64,000 nucleotides of DNA from Streptomyces sp. NBC_00683 (GTDB lineage: Bacteria > Actinomycetota > Actinomycetes > Streptomycetales > Streptomycetaceae): positions 7,006,001-7,070,000 of the forward strand of contig NZ_CP109013.1 in NCBI RefSeq assembly GCF_036226745.1, written 5' to 3'. A program made the translations under genes and the position numbers. Below, in pieces: positions 9,310 through 19,556 of this stretch. How positions within the stretch are numbered: position 1 is the first letter of the stretch; every line of letters begins with the position of its first letter. The notes beneath the pieces are model-generated. The model ran no database searches. It was not told the origin of the DNA and saw nothing but the letters and a program-made list of their open reading frames with translations.

Positions 9310-10716
9310 TCATCCACCGGAACTGAAGGGCGGCAGCGGCTCGTAGCGGGCACGCTGCGCCTCGTGGGCGACCTCGGGGTCCTCGTCGTCCTCCATCGCG
9401 GCCAGTACGCGTTTGCGCAGAGCGAGGCTGTGGGCGCAGAGCAGGCGGAGGGCGGAACGCCGCACGTGCTGGGGGCGGCCGGGGGCGACCAAGGAGGCCA
9501 GCCACTCCTCCGGGACGAGCAGGACGTACGGGACGAGCGCCTTGCAGGCGGTGCGCACCACCGGCGGATGCGGATCGTCCATGGCGGCCATCAGCTCGTC
9601 GGGGGAGACCGCGTCCAGCATGCGCAGGGCGGCGAGTGCCGCGGCGCGCACCCGGCCCTCCGGATGGGCCGTCAGCGGCCGCAGCAGGGCCGTCGCGTCG
9701 GGCGCTCCGGACTCGGCCAGGCCGAACAGGGCTCCTGGCGGCAGGTCCGGTGCGGCCGGGTCGGAGCACATCCGGTGGTAGAGCTCCCGCGAGTCCAGGC
9801 CCTCCAGGCGCAGGACCAGGCGGGCGGCGGAACGCACGCGGGCCGACTGGTCGGTCAGGCGGGACGCGGCCTCCGGTCCGCGGTCCGCCCGGTGCAGGGC
9901 CGTCACCGCGGAGGACCGCGTCACGGCCGAGGAAGCGTCGAGCAGGGGGTCCAGGAGCCGCTCCGGATCACCTGCGGTGACCCGGGCCAGCAACTCGCCG
10001 GTGCACCGGTGGCGGACGATCCGGTCCGGGGCGGTGAGCGTGAGCTCCGTCAGCCCGGCGGGCGTGAGCAGCTCCCGTTCCAGTGCCAGTCGTGCCCCGA
10101 AGATCCTGACCTCCGGCGCCTGGCTCGCGCAGAGCAGGCCCGGCAGCCCCGGCAGGGGTCCCGCGGCGGCCAGGACCCGGTCCAGGGCCCAGCCGCCGTG
10201 CGGGAACAGGGTCAGGCGCAGGGCCAGGGGCACCAGTGCCGCGGGCTCTGCCTCCGGCTCCTGCAGGGCCGCACGCATCATCCGGCGGGCCCGCTCCCGT
10301 ACGTGCAGGTCACGGTCGGCGCACCGCGTCAGCAGCAGGGGCAGGAGGGCGGACTGTCCGGGGGTGAACGCCAGCGCGGCCTCGCGAACCTGCCGGCGGT
10401 CGTGGCAGAGGGCGATCGCCGTCTCCGCTTCGCGGGGCGGGAACTGCGACCAGGTGACGTCCTCGGCCTCCTCGTCCCAGTGGGGTGCGGTCGACCAGTC
10501 GACCGATCCGCGTCCGCCCGTACGGCGTTCCCGGAGCAGGGACACCAGCGGCAGGACCCCGCTCCGCCGCGCGGTCTCCGAACGTATCCGCCGGTCGAGA
10601 TCGACCCAGGCCTCCGGATCGGCCGTGTCCAGCGCCGCAGCCAGGGGCTTGCCCACCAGGAGCCGGTCCTGCGGGGAGAGGAACAACGTGGGGGACAGGG
10701 GGATCACGTTCCGCAT
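9310..10716 (-). CDS. HEAT-like repeat protein
   Basis: 468 residues, soluble, built of repeated helix pairs rich in Leu, Ala and Arg. Units such as SSAVTRSSAVTALHR, SARVRSAARLVLRLEG, EGRVRAAALAALRML and PPVVRTACKALVPYV show the HEAT/PBS-lyase-repeat pattern (V-R-x-A-A-x-x-A-L). These folds act as protein-interaction scaffolds and no catalytic motif is apparent. It is divergent from argH, sharing the region that holds the argH promoter. Function unknown. Confidence 0.75.
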   Translation of the reverse strand: MRNVIPLSPTLFLSPQDRLLVGKPLAAALDTADPEAWVDLDRRIRSETARRSGVLPLVSLLRERRTGGRGSVDWSTAPHWDEEAEDVTWSQFPPREAETAIALCHDRRQVREAALAFTPGQSALLPLLLTRCADRDLHVRERARRMMRAALQEPEAEPAALVPLALRLTLFPHGGWALDRVLAAAGPLPGLPGLLCASQAPEVRIFGARLALERELLTPAGLTELTLTAPDRIVRHRCTGELLARVTAGDPERLLDPLLDASSAVTRSSAVTALHRADRGPEAASRLTDQSARVRSAARLVLRLEGLDSRELYHRMCSDPAAPDLPPGALFGLAESGAPDATALLRPLTAHPEGRVRAAALAALRMLDAVSPDELMAAMDDPHPPVVRTACKALVPYVLLVPEEWLASLVAPGRPQHVRRSALRLLCAHSLALRKRVLAAMEDDEDPEVAHEAQRARYEPLPPFSSGG

Positions 10717-10729
10717 GGGACCAGCCTAG

Positions 10730-12328
<1,599 letters not shown>

Positions 12329-12392
12329 TCCGGCGGCATCGCGGGCTACGTTGGTCGGGCAGGTACATGAAACCGACCAGGAGGAGTCCGCG

Positions 12393-13364
12393 ATGCCCTT
12401 CGCCCGCCTGAACCGAGCGACCACCCCGACCGCCCACATCGGGCTGGGCCTGGCCGCCGTCGGCAGGCCCGGTTACATCAATCTGCACCGGGACCGGGAC
12501 CTGCCCGCAGACCGCAGCGCGGACGCGCTGCGCTCCCGCACCCACGACCTCCTGGACGCCGCCTACGCGCAGGGCGTCCGGTACTTCGACGCGGCCCGCT
12601 CCTACGGCCGTTCCGAGGAGTTCCTCGCGGACTGGCTGACCGCCCGGCCCGAGGTGACGGACGTGGTCATCGGCAGCAAGTGGGGCTACACCTACACCGC
12701 CGACTGGCGCGTCGACGCCGAGGCGCACGAGGTCAAGGACCACAGCCTCGCCACGTTCGAACGCCAGCGCGCCGAAACGGCCGGACTGCTCGGCGAGCGG
12801 CTCGACCTCTACCAGATCCACTCGGTGACCGCCGACAGCCCGGCACTGAGCGACAAGGACCTGCACGCGCGCCTGGCCGCACTGGCCGCGGAGGGCACCA
12901 CCGTCGGCCTCTCCACCAGCGGCCCCGCCCAGGCCGACGCCATCCGGGCCGCCCTTGCCGTCACGGTGGACGGCGAGCCCCTCTTCCGCACCGTCCAGGC
13001 CACGTACAACGCGCTGGAGACCTCGGCGGGGCAGGCACTCGCCGAGGCGCACGACGCAGGGCTCACCGTCATCGTCAAGGAGGCCATGGCCAACGGCAGG
13101 CTCGCCGGGACCGAAGCCCCCGCCGTCGTCCAGGAGATCGCGGCCGAGGCGGAACTGGGAGCGGACGCCGCCGCCCTGGCCTTCGTGCTCCACCGGCCGT
13201 GGGCGGGCGTCGTCCTGTCCGGAGCGGCCACCGTCACCCAGCTCGCCGGCAATCTGCACGCGCCCCTCCTCGACCTGGACACGGACCGGCTGGACCGGCT
13301 GGACGCCCTGGTGGAGGAGCCGGAGGCGTACTGGCGGCACCGCTCCTCGCTGCCCTGGAGCTGA
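12393..13364 (+). CDS. Aldo/keto reductase
   Basis: 323 residues, (beta/alpha)8 barrel. YFDAARSYGRSEEFLADWL includes the catalytic Asp and Tyr of the AKR tetrad, SKWGY the lysine, and YQIHSV the histidine. The C-terminal NADPH-binding part reads GVVLSGAATVTQLAGNL. The ATG at 12393 follows AGGAGGAG. The substrate is not predictable. It lies 64 bp after argH and converges with the HAD-like gene, with only 7 bp between the stops. Confidence 0.9.
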   Translation: MPFARLNRATTPTAHIGLGLAAVGRPGYINLHRDRDLPADRSADALRSRTHDLLDAAYAQGVRYFDAARSYGRSEEFLADWLTARPEVTDVVIGSKWGYTYTADWRVDAEAHEVKDHSLATFERQRAETAGLLGERLDLYQIHSVTADSPALSDKDLHARLAALAAEGTTVGLSTSGPAQADAIRAALAVTVDGEPLFRTVQATYNALETSAGQALAEAHDAGLTVIVKEAMANGRLAGTEAPAVVQEIAAEAELGADAAALAFVLHRPWAGVVLSGAATVTQLAGNLHAPLLDLDTDRLDRLDALVEEPEAYWRHRSSLPWS

Positions 13365-13371
13365 GCCGGCA

Positions 13372-13872
13372 TCACGCCCAGGCGGCGAGTGCGTCGAAGT
13401 CCGCCCGCACCAGCCCCACCCGGGGGTCGACCGGGCGCAGCAGCGCCCGCCCCGGGTGGTGCCCCGCCACCCAGCCCGTGTCGAGGTCCGTGATCTCGTC
13501 GTCGACCCAGGCGAACGGCCTCCCGGCCGCGTACTCGACGATGAACCGCGTCTTCCAGTACGTCCCGTCCGCGGTGGCGCCGTGCATCTCGGGCCAGTCG
13601 ATGTACGGCAGCGGGGGCAGCCCGAGGTGCGGGCCGATCCACTCGTTGGCCTCGTCCTTCCAGGTGGTCGCCCAGACGAGTTCGTACCGGTCGGTGAGGG
13701 CCAGCAGTTCGTCGCCGTGCTCCGGGTTGAGCAGGACCGGCAGCGCCGGCCCCGCCGTCCACCCCGTCGGCCGCATGCTGTGCCGCCGGTAGCCCTCCGG
13801 CGTCCTGCGGCGGGACAGCGCCATGTACGGATTGAGGGGGCCGTCGATGTCGATCAGCAGCAGCGGCTTCAT
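13372..13872 (-). CDS. HAD-like domain protein
   Basis: 166 residues. It starts MKPLLLIDIDGPLNPYMAL: the DIDGPLNP segment is the HAD motif I variant, with the usual second Asp retained. ELVWATTWKDEANEWIGPHL serves as motif II, and PFAWVDDEITDLD has the Asp pair typical of motif IV. It is a small capless HAD-like protein of a type widespread in Streptomyces as a hypothetical protein. It could be a phosphatase on a small substrate or a non-enzymatic relative. Confidence 0.75.
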   Translation of the reverse strand: MKPLLLIDIDGPLNPYMALSRRRTPEGYRRHSMRPTGWTAGPALPVLLNPEHGDELLALTDRYELVWATTWKDEANEWIGPHLGLPPLPYIDWPEMHGATADGTYWKTRFIVEYAAGRPFAWVDDEITDLDTGWVAGHHPGRALLRPVDPRVGLVRADFDALAAWA

Positions 13873-13916
13873 CGCCTCATGGTGCCCGCTGTCACCGCCC
13901 GACAGGGTGGAAGGCG

Positions 13917-16070
13917 TCAGGAGCTCGTGAGGATGACGAGCTGCTGGGTCGCCCGGGTCATCGCGACATAGCGGTCGACCGCCCCTTCGACGCCCTCGCC
14001 GAACTCCTCCGGGTCGACGAGGACGACCAGGTCGAACTCGAGCCCCTTCGACAGCTCCGGGGTCAGCGACCGGACGCGGGACGTCGAGCGGAATGCCGGA
14101 TCGCCGATGACGCAGGCGATCCCGTCGGCATGCTCGGCGAGCCAGGTGTCGAGGACCGAGCCCAGCTCCGAAGCGGACCCGTGCACGACGGGAACGTTGC
14201 TGCTGCGGATGGAGGCCGGAACGTTTGCGTCCGGGAGCACGGCCCGGATGACCGGCTCGGCCTCCGCCATGATCTCCTCCGGCGTCCGGTAGTTGATGCT
14301 CAGTGAGGCCAGGTTGATCCGGTTGATCCCGACCCGCTCGAGCCGTTCCTGCCACGACTCCGTGAACCCGTGCCTGGCCTGGGCGCGGTCCCCGACGATG
14401 GTGAAGCTGCGGGACGGGCACCGGAGCAGCAGCATCTGCCACTCCGCGTCGGTCAGTTCCTGGGCCTCGTCCACGACGACGTGGGCGAACGGGCCGGCGA
14501 GCAGGTCCGGTTCGGTGCCCGGCAGCGCGCTCTCGTCGATCAGGGAGTCCTGCAGGTCCCGGCCGTGCAGCATCCCCAGCGCGCCTTCGCTCTCGTCGAT
14601 CACCATGTTCTGCAGCATGCTGGTGATGGACTCGGCCCTGCGCTCGCGTTCGTCGGCGACAGCGGCCTCGTTCCGACGCCTGCGCCGCGCCGCCTCGGGG
14701 TCCCCGACCCGCTGCCGTGCCGCGTCCAGGATCGGCAGGTCGGACACGGTCCAGGCCTGGGCGTCCCCGCGCTGCAACCGCTTGATGTCATCGGGGCCGA
14801 GCCAGGGAGCGCACTTGCGCAGGTAGGCGGGTACCGACCACAGGTCTCCGACGAGGTCGGCCGCTTCGAGCAGCGGCCACGCCCGGTCGAAGGCCGTGAG
14901 CAGTTCCCTGTTCCGCAGCAGCGACTTGCGCAGCAGGTACTCCGAGCCTTCGCCCTCGTACTTGTCCATCAGGATCGTGAGCAGTTCCTCCCAGACCAGG
15001 TCGCGCGCCTCGTTGTGCGGGGCACCGGGTCCTGCCGCTTCGAACGCCACGGCCCAGTCGGCGGCGCTCAGCCGGATGTCGGACCACTGGGTCGTGACCG
15101 TCATCCCCTCGGTCGGGGGCTCCTCGTAGAAGCTGACGGCCGCCTCCACCGCCTTCACCAGGTTCGCGGACGACTTCAGGCGGGCCACCTCCGGGTCGCT
15201 CTCCACGGCTGCCGCGGCTCCCTCGGCGACGAGGTCCCGCAGGGTGCAGGTCTGCACGCCCTCCTCCCCGAGGCTGGGCAGGACGTCGGCGACGTAGCCG
15301 AGGTAGGGCTGGTGCGGACCGACGAACAGGACGCCGCCCCGGCGGTGACCGAGTCGGGGGTCGGAGTAGAGGAGGTAGGCGGAGCGGTGCAGCGCGACGA
15401 CGGTCTTCCCCGTGCCCGGACCGCCGTCGACGACGAGAGCGCCACGTGATCCCGCGCGGATGATGGCGTCCTGGTCGGCCTGGATGGTGCCGAGCACATC
15501 CCGCATCCGTGGCGACCTGTTGCTGCCCAGGCTGGCGATGAAGGCGGACTGGTCGTCGAGCGCGGCGTGCCCGGCGAAGCCGTCCGGGGTGAACACCTCG
15601 TCCCAGTAGTCGCTGATGCGGCCGCGTGTCCAGCGGTACCTGCGGCGGCTCGCCAGCCCCATCGGGTTGCCGTGAGTGGCCCCGAAGAACGGCTCGGCCG
15701 CGGGTGAGCGCCAGTCGAGCAGCAGCCGGCGGCCCGAGCTGTCCGTCAGGCCCAGGCGTCCGACGTACACCGGCTCGGAGGTGTCCGCGCCGACCATGTG
15801 CCCGAGGCACAGGTCCATGCCGAAGCGGCGCAGTGTGCGCAGACGGGCGGTCAGCCGGTGGATCTCGGAGTCCCGGTCCATGGCCTGCCGGCCCACCCCG
15901 CCGGGGGTCCTGAGTTCGGCGGCGAGGCGGTCGGACAGTTCGGCGATCGACTGCTCGAGGCACTCCGCGATGGCCGCGAAGTGCTGCTCGTCGTCGGCGA
16001 TCAGTGCCGGGTCGGCCTTGGGGGAGAGGCGGTCGGGAAGGTCAAAGGCGCTGGTGGACAGCGGGTTCAC
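13917..16070 (-). CDS. helR: HelR-type RNA polymerase recycling ATPase (UvrD/Rep-like)
   Basis: 717 residues, HelD/UvrD-like. An N-terminal coiled-coil region (about 20-85) precedes the ATPase core: Walker A GGPGTGKT at 216-223, DEAQ Walker B at 534-537, FTIVGDRAQARH, INYRTPEE, and a C-terminal YVAMTRATQQLVIL arm. HelR proteins displace stalled or rifamycin-bound RNA polymerase and give rifamycin tolerance in Streptomyces; their genes are typically induced through an RAE. A perfect RAE-like repeat lies about 340 bp upstream, beyond a glycosyltransferase relic. The ATG at 16070 gives a full-length product. HelD is the alternative name, but the RAE context favours HelR. Confidence 0.88.
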   Translation of the reverse strand: MNPLSTSAFDLPDRLSPKADPALIADDEQHFAAIAECLEQSIAELSDRLAAELRTPGGVGRQAMDRDSEIHRLTARLRTLRRFGMDLCLGHMVGADTSEPVYVGRLGLTDSSGRRLLLDWRSPAAEPFFGATHGNPMGLASRRRYRWTRGRISDYWDEVFTPDGFAGHAALDDQSAFIASLGSNRSPRMRDVLGTIQADQDAIIRAGSRGALVVDGGPGTGKTVVALHRSAYLLYSDPRLGHRRGGVLFVGPHQPYLGYVADVLPSLGEEGVQTCTLRDLVAEGAAAAVESDPEVARLKSSANLVKAVEAAVSFYEEPPTEGMTVTTQWSDIRLSAADWAVAFEAAGPGAPHNEARDLVWEELLTILMDKYEGEGSEYLLRKSLLRNRELLTAFDRAWPLLEAADLVGDLWSVPAYLRKCAPWLGPDDIKRLQRGDAQAWTVSDLPILDAARQRVGDPEAARRRRRNEAAVADERERRAESITSMLQNMVIDESEGALGMLHGRDLQDSLIDESALPGTEPDLLAGPFAHVVVDEAQELTDAEWQMLLLRCPSRSFTIVGDRAQARHGFTESWQERLERVGINRINLASLSINYRTPEEIMAEAEPVIRAVLPDANVPASIRSSNVPVVHGSASELGSVLDTWLAEHADGIACVIGDPAFRSTSRVRSLTPELSKGLEFDLVVLVDPEEFGEGVEGAVDRYVAMTRATQQLVILTSS

Positions 16071-16223
16071 GGCGTTGGCTCCGATCTGAGGTCGCTTGCA
16101 ACCATTGCGCGCAGCAAGGTGTCTGGACCGGCGTGAAGAATCTGGTGACCGTGGCGGGCAACGGCCACCAGGGGTGTTGAGGTCTCGTGTTCCGGGCTTC
16201 CGGGCCGCTCGTGTCCGCGTGGC

Positions 16224-16349
16224 TCACGCGGAACCGGGCAGCCCCTCGGCGGCCACCCGTCCGGCCCAGTACGGCCGTCCCGGCGGCCGGGGCGCCACCG
16301 GTGATTCGGCATCCCCGCGCGATCCGTACGCAGACGACAGCACGCGCAC
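16224..16349 (-). pseudogene. Relic of a rifamycin-glycosyltransferase-like gene (rgt type)
   Basis: Minus-strand GTG at 16349, after a preserved GGGGGAA ribosome site, opens a 41-codon frame. It begins VRVLSSAYGSRGDAE, the N-terminal beta strand and loop of GT1/GT28 glycosyltransferases (usually MRVLLSxYGSRGDVEP). About 12 codons later it reads RPYWAGRVAAEGL, which in intact enzymes is the C-terminal donor-sugar site (DQPYWAGRVAxLG). It then stops. About 300 codons between these landmarks have gone. It sits between an RAE and helR, where rgt genes occur in rifamycin-resistant actinomycetes. The rgt identity is inferred from motifs and context. Confidence 0.7.
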
Positions 16350-16407
16350 GTCGTGGTTCCCCCATTTCCGCAGGTAGTGGCTTCGACGGATGATTCTGCG
16401 GCATGAC

Positions 16408-16430
16408 GGGGGCCTTGCCGCAAGGCCCCC
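16408..16430 (-). promoter_or_regulatory. RAE-like rifamycin-associated element
   Basis: Perfect inverted repeat with arms GGGGGCCTTG and CAAGGCCCCC around CCG. It contains the known RAE pattern (GGGGCTTGCGGCAAGGCCCC-like palindrome) that precedes rifamycin-inactivating and helR genes in actinomycetes. Toward helR, CAGAAT (16398-16393) is a candidate -10 about 19 bp from TTGCGG in the element. A terminator is less likely: no gene ends nearby on either strand. Confidence 0.8.
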
Positions 16431-16689
16431 CATGCGCTATATGTTGAAAGTGGAAAGGAGTGGGTACTCCTCTTTTCCCTCTGCCGTCCGCTCGGGACGG
16501 ACCACCTCCTCGCGAATCCGCGGTGCGCCGCGTACGCCGGTGCCGTCGGCCCAGGAGGGTCTCCCGTTAGCCTACGGATGCGGCGACGGATTCGAGAATT
16601 CCTTCATGATGCGCGGCACGGTCGTGGGGTGCGACGCACCCAGCTCTCGGAGTGAGACATTCATGTCTCAGATGGGTTAGTGTCGTCTC
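16431..16689. other. Intergenic region between RAE and tetR
   Basis: About 260 bp with no convincing gene. Base composition is lower in GC than its surroundings just beside the RAE (TATATGTTGAAAG near 16439-16451). The only clear element is the palindrome at 16653-16670 described separately. Confidence 0.5.
16653..16670 (+). promoter_or_regulatory. Palindromic TetR operator overlapping the tetR promoter
   Basis: TGAGACAT-TC-ATGTCTCA is a perfect 8+8 inverted repeat 19 bp before the tetR start. A -10-like TTAGTG (16677-16682) follows, with the palindrome in the -35 position. The start codon is about seven bases after the -10 and lacks a ribosome site, so the transcript may be leaderless. Binding by the adjacent TetR protein is inferred. 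Confidence 0.65.
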
Positions 16690-17241
16690 ATGACTCTCGA
16701 CCGTGAGCAGGTGCTGCGCAGTGCCGCCGCACTGCTGACCCGTAGATCGACCGCCACCATGGACGAGGTCGCCAAGGCCGCGGGCATCGGCCGCGCCACC
16801 CTGCACCGCCACTTCGCCGGACGGGATGCACTGGTCAGGGCGTTGGAGAACCTGGGAATCCAGGAATTCGAGGCCGCACTGGACACCGCCGAACTCGACG
16901 AGGGAACCGCCGAGGAAGGCCTGCGGCGCCTCGTCGCCGCCGTCGAGCCCGCTGCCGGACTGCTGTCCTTCCTCGTCAACGAGAACCAGCTCTTCGAGGG
17001 CGACCAGATGAACGAGGGATGGAACCGGCTCGACGCCCGGGTCTCCGCCTTCTTCCGCCGCGGCCAGGAGCGCGGCGAATTCCGGATCGACCTCACACCG
17101 GCCTGGCTGACCGAGGCCCTGTACGGGCTCATCGGCACCGGGGCATGGGCCGTACAGGCCGGCCGGGTCGCCGGACAGGACTTCCAGTACATGATCGTCG
17201 AGTTGCTGCTCGGCGGAGCACGCCGGAGCGTGGAGAAATGA
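16690..17241 (+). CDS. TetR-family repressor
   Basis: 183 residues. The N-terminal HTH reads TMDEVAKAAGIGRATLHRHF at 23-42, the standard TetR three-helix head, and the remaining helices form the ligand pocket and dimer interface (TetR C-terminal domain ending near LLLGGARRSVEK). It starts next to a palindromic operator and its stop overlaps the MFS start by ATGA, so repressor and exporter are co-transcribed and coupled. The simplest model is autorepression of both genes, relieved by a substrate of the pump. Confidence 0.92.
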   Translation: MTLDREQVLRSAAALLTRRSTATMDEVAKAAGIGRATLHRHFAGRDALVRALENLGIQEFEAALDTAELDEGTAEEGLRRLVAAVEPAAGLLSFLVNENQLFEGDQMNEGWNRLDARVSAFFRRGQERGEFRIDLTPAWLTEALYGLIGTGAWAVQAGRVAGQDFQYMIVELLLGGARRSVEK

Positions 17242-18779
17242 CCAGCAGCGAGCACCGCCCCGGCATCTCGGGCGACCCGTACCACCCCGGGCGGTGGATC
17301 GCCCTGTCGGTCCTCGTCCTCGCCGTCCTGCTGGTGGCCGTCGACGCCACAGTCCTCGGCCTCGCGACCCCGTTCCTCAGTGAGGACCTCGAACCGACGG
17401 CGACCCAGCTGCTCTGGATCGGCGACGTCTACTCCTTCGTCATCGCCGGACTCCTCGTCTCCATGGGCAGCCTCGGCGACCGCATCGGCCGCAAGAAGCT
17501 GCTGCTGACGGGTGCCACCGCCTTCGGCGCAGTCTCCGTGCTCAACGCGTATGCGAACAGCGCCGAGATGATGATCCTGGCCCGGGCGCTGCTGGGTGTC
17601 GCGGGCGCCACCCTGATGCCGTCGACGCTCGCCCTGATCCGGAACCTCTTCCACGATCCGCGCGAGCGAAGCTTCGCCATCGGTATCTGGGGTGCCATGG
17701 CCTCCGCGGGTGCGGCCGTGGGCCCCGTCATCGGCGGTGTGCTCCTCGAGCACTTCTGGTGGGGCTCGGTCTTCCTGATCAACCTGCCGGTCATGGCGGT
17801 CCTGGTGGCCGTGGGCATCAAGATGATCCCCGAGTCGAAGAACCCCGAGCCGGGGCCCTGGGACCTGCCCAGCGTGGGGCTCTCCCTCATCGGCATGTTC
17901 GGCGTCGTGTACGCCATCAAGGACCTGGCCGCTCACGGGGCCAGCTGGGCCGTCGCCCTCACGGCCGTCGGCGGTGCGCTCGCCCTCGTCTGGTTCGTAC
18001 GACGGCAGTTCCGGCTCCCCTCACCCCTGCTGGACATGCGGCTCTTCCACCACCGGGGCTTCTCCGGCGCGGTCCTCGCCGACCTGCTGACCATCCTCGG
18101 CCTGTCCGGCCTGGTCTTCTTCCTCTCGCAGTTCCTGCAGCTGGTCCAGGGGCGCAGCCCGCTGGAGGCCGGTCTCGCCGAACTGCCCGCGGCGATCGGA
18201 GCGGTGACCGCGGGGCTGCTGGCGGGCAGGGCTGCCCGGCGCTTCTCGGTGCGGTCCGTCGTCGCGGGCGGGCTGGGTGCGATCGGGGTGGCGCTCGCGG
18301 TGGTCACCGTCATCCACAAGGAGACCGCGTATCCGCTGCTCGGAGCCGTGCTCCTGGTGGTCGGCGTCGGCGCCGGATTCTCCTTCACCGTCACCGCCGA
18401 CGTGATCCTCGGCAGCGTCCCCAAGGAGCACGCCGGCTCCGCGTCCGCCGTCTCCGAGACGGCGTACGAGCTCGGCGCGGCCCTCGGTATCGCGGTGCTC
18501 GGCTCCATCGTCACCACCGTCTACCAGGGCTTCGCCACCCCGAGGGGAGTTCCGGCGGCCACTTCCGAGGCGGCCCACGAATCACTCGGCGGCGCTGTGG
18601 ACTCGGCCGAGGCGCTCCCCTCCGAGCAGGCGGACGCGCTGATCTGGGCCGCGCAGGAGGCGTTCGTCAACGGGCTGAGGGTCGCGGCCGCCGTCGGTGC
18701 CGTGGTGCTGCTGGCGACCGCCGTCGCCGCGTGGTTCCTGCTGCGCGGCCAGAAGCTGGAGGAAGGCATCGTGGAGTAG
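17238..18779 (+). CDS. MFS drug exporter, 14-helix DHA2 (QacA/EmrB-like)
   Basis: 513 residues with about 14 hydrophobic segments. Motif D1 is LVAVDATVLGLATPFL in helix 1 and motif A is GSLGDRIGRKKLLLTG after helix 2, both typical of proton-coupled drug:H+ antiporters. GIWGAMASAGAAVGPVIGG is motif C in helix 5, found in exporters. Acidic residues in helix 1 (Asp in AVDAT) fit QacA/SmvA-type cation efflux. Substrate unknown. It is coupled to tetR and ends before a strong bidirectional terminator. Confidence 0.92.
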   Translation: MTSSEHRPGISGDPYHPGRWIALSVLVLAVLLVAVDATVLGLATPFLSEDLEPTATQLLWIGDVYSFVIAGLLVSMGSLGDRIGRKKLLLTGATAFGAVSVLNAYANSAEMMILARALLGVAGATLMPSTLALIRNLFHDPRERSFAIGIWGAMASAGAAVGPVIGGVLLEHFWWGSVFLINLPVMAVLVAVGIKMIPESKNPEPGPWDLPSVGLSLIGMFGVVYAIKDLAAHGASWAVALTAVGGALALVWFVRRQFRLPSPLLDMRLFHHRGFSGAVLADLLTILGLSGLVFFLSQFLQLVQGRSPLEAGLAELPAAIGAVTAGLLAGRAARRFSVRSVVAGGLGAIGVALAVVTVIHKETAYPLLGAVLLVVGVGAGFSFTVTADVILGSVPKEHAGSASAVSETAYELGAALGIAVLGSIVTTVYQGFATPRGVPAATSEAAHESLGGAVDSAEALPSEQADALIWAAQEAFVNGLRVAAAVGAVVLLATAVAAWFLLRGQKLEEGIVE

Positions 18780-18824
18780 GGCCTCTCACGCCGGCCACAG
18801 GGTCCACCCGAGCGGCGGACACAC

Positions 18825-18867
18825 GAAAGGGCCCGTACCCCGCCATCCGGGGGTATGGGCCCTTTCA
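18825..18867. terminator. Bidirectional terminator between MFS and acyltransferase genes
   Basis: A 17-bp stem, GAAAGGGCCCGTACCCC pairing with GGGGTATGGGCCCTTTC (one G-T pair), with a seven-base loop. It separates convergent genes. Confidence 0.85.
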
Positions 18868-18884
18868 CGCCGGGCGCGGCCGGA

Positions 18885-19556
18885 TCAGGCGGCCTTGGCC
18901 TTCGTTGCGTACATGTCGACGTACTCCTGGCCGGACAGCCGCATCACTTCGGCCATCACCGAGTCCGTCACCGCCCGCAGCACATAGCGGTCGCGGTCCA
19001 TGCCCTCGTAGCGCGAGAACTCCATCGGCTCACCGAACCGGACCGTCACCTTGCCCGGACGGGGCAGCCCGGCGCCGCCCGGCTGCAGCTTGTCCGTGCC
19101 GATCATCGCGAACGGCACCACCGGCGCACCCGTCATCAGCGTCAGCCTCGCGATGCCCGTACGGCCCCGGTAGAGCCGGCCGTCGGGGGAGCGGGTGCCC
19201 TCGGGGTAGATGGCGAAGGCGTTGCCCCCGTCCAGCACCCGGCGGCCCGTCATCAGGGCGGCGACGCCTCCGCGGCCCCCGTCCCGGTCGACCGGGATCA
19301 TTCCGCAGCCCGTGAAGAACCAGGCCATCAGCCGGCCCTTGAGGCCCTTGCCGGTGACGTACTCGTCCTTGCCGATGTAGAACACCGGCCGGTCGCAGCA
19401 GATCGGCATGATCATCGAGTCGATGAACGTCAGATGGTTGCCCGCGAGAATCACCGGCCCGGTCCCCGGAATGTTCTTGGCGCCTTCCACCTGGGGGCGG
19501 AACATCAGGCGCAGGATCGGTCCGAGCACTGCCTTGATGACCGTGAGTCGGGACAA
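18885..19556 (-). CDS. 1-acyl-sn-glycerol-3-phosphate acyltransferase (PlsC family)
   Basis: 223 residues. NHLTFIDS (40-47) is the catalytic HxxxxD motif, CGMIPVDRDGGRGG block II, and YPEGTRSPDGRLYRG (EGTR at 119-122) the glycerophosphate-binding block III. APVVPFAMIG is block IV. These define the PlsC acyltransferase family, which makes phosphatidic acid or a related lipid at the inner membrane face. The start is TTG at 19556, five bases after CGGAGG; no ATG gives a better length. Streptomyces carries several paralogues, so its exact substrate is uncertain. Confidence 0.92.
   Translation of the reverse strand: MSRLTVIKAVLGPILRLMFRPQVEGAKNIPGTGPVILAGNHLTFIDSMIMPICCDRPVFYIGKDEYVTGKGLKGRLMAWFFTGCGMIPVDRDGGRGGVAALMTGRRVLDGGNAFAIYPEGTRSPDGRLYRGRTGIARLTLMTGAPVVPFAMIGTDKLQPGGAGLPRPGKVTVRFGEPMEFSRYEGMDRDRYVLRAVTDSVMAEVMRLSGQEYVDMYATKAKAA

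Noticed and set aside
16408..16430. Rho-independent terminator
   Set aside because: No gene ends nearby on either strand and there is no T-tract; position and sequence fit an RAE better.
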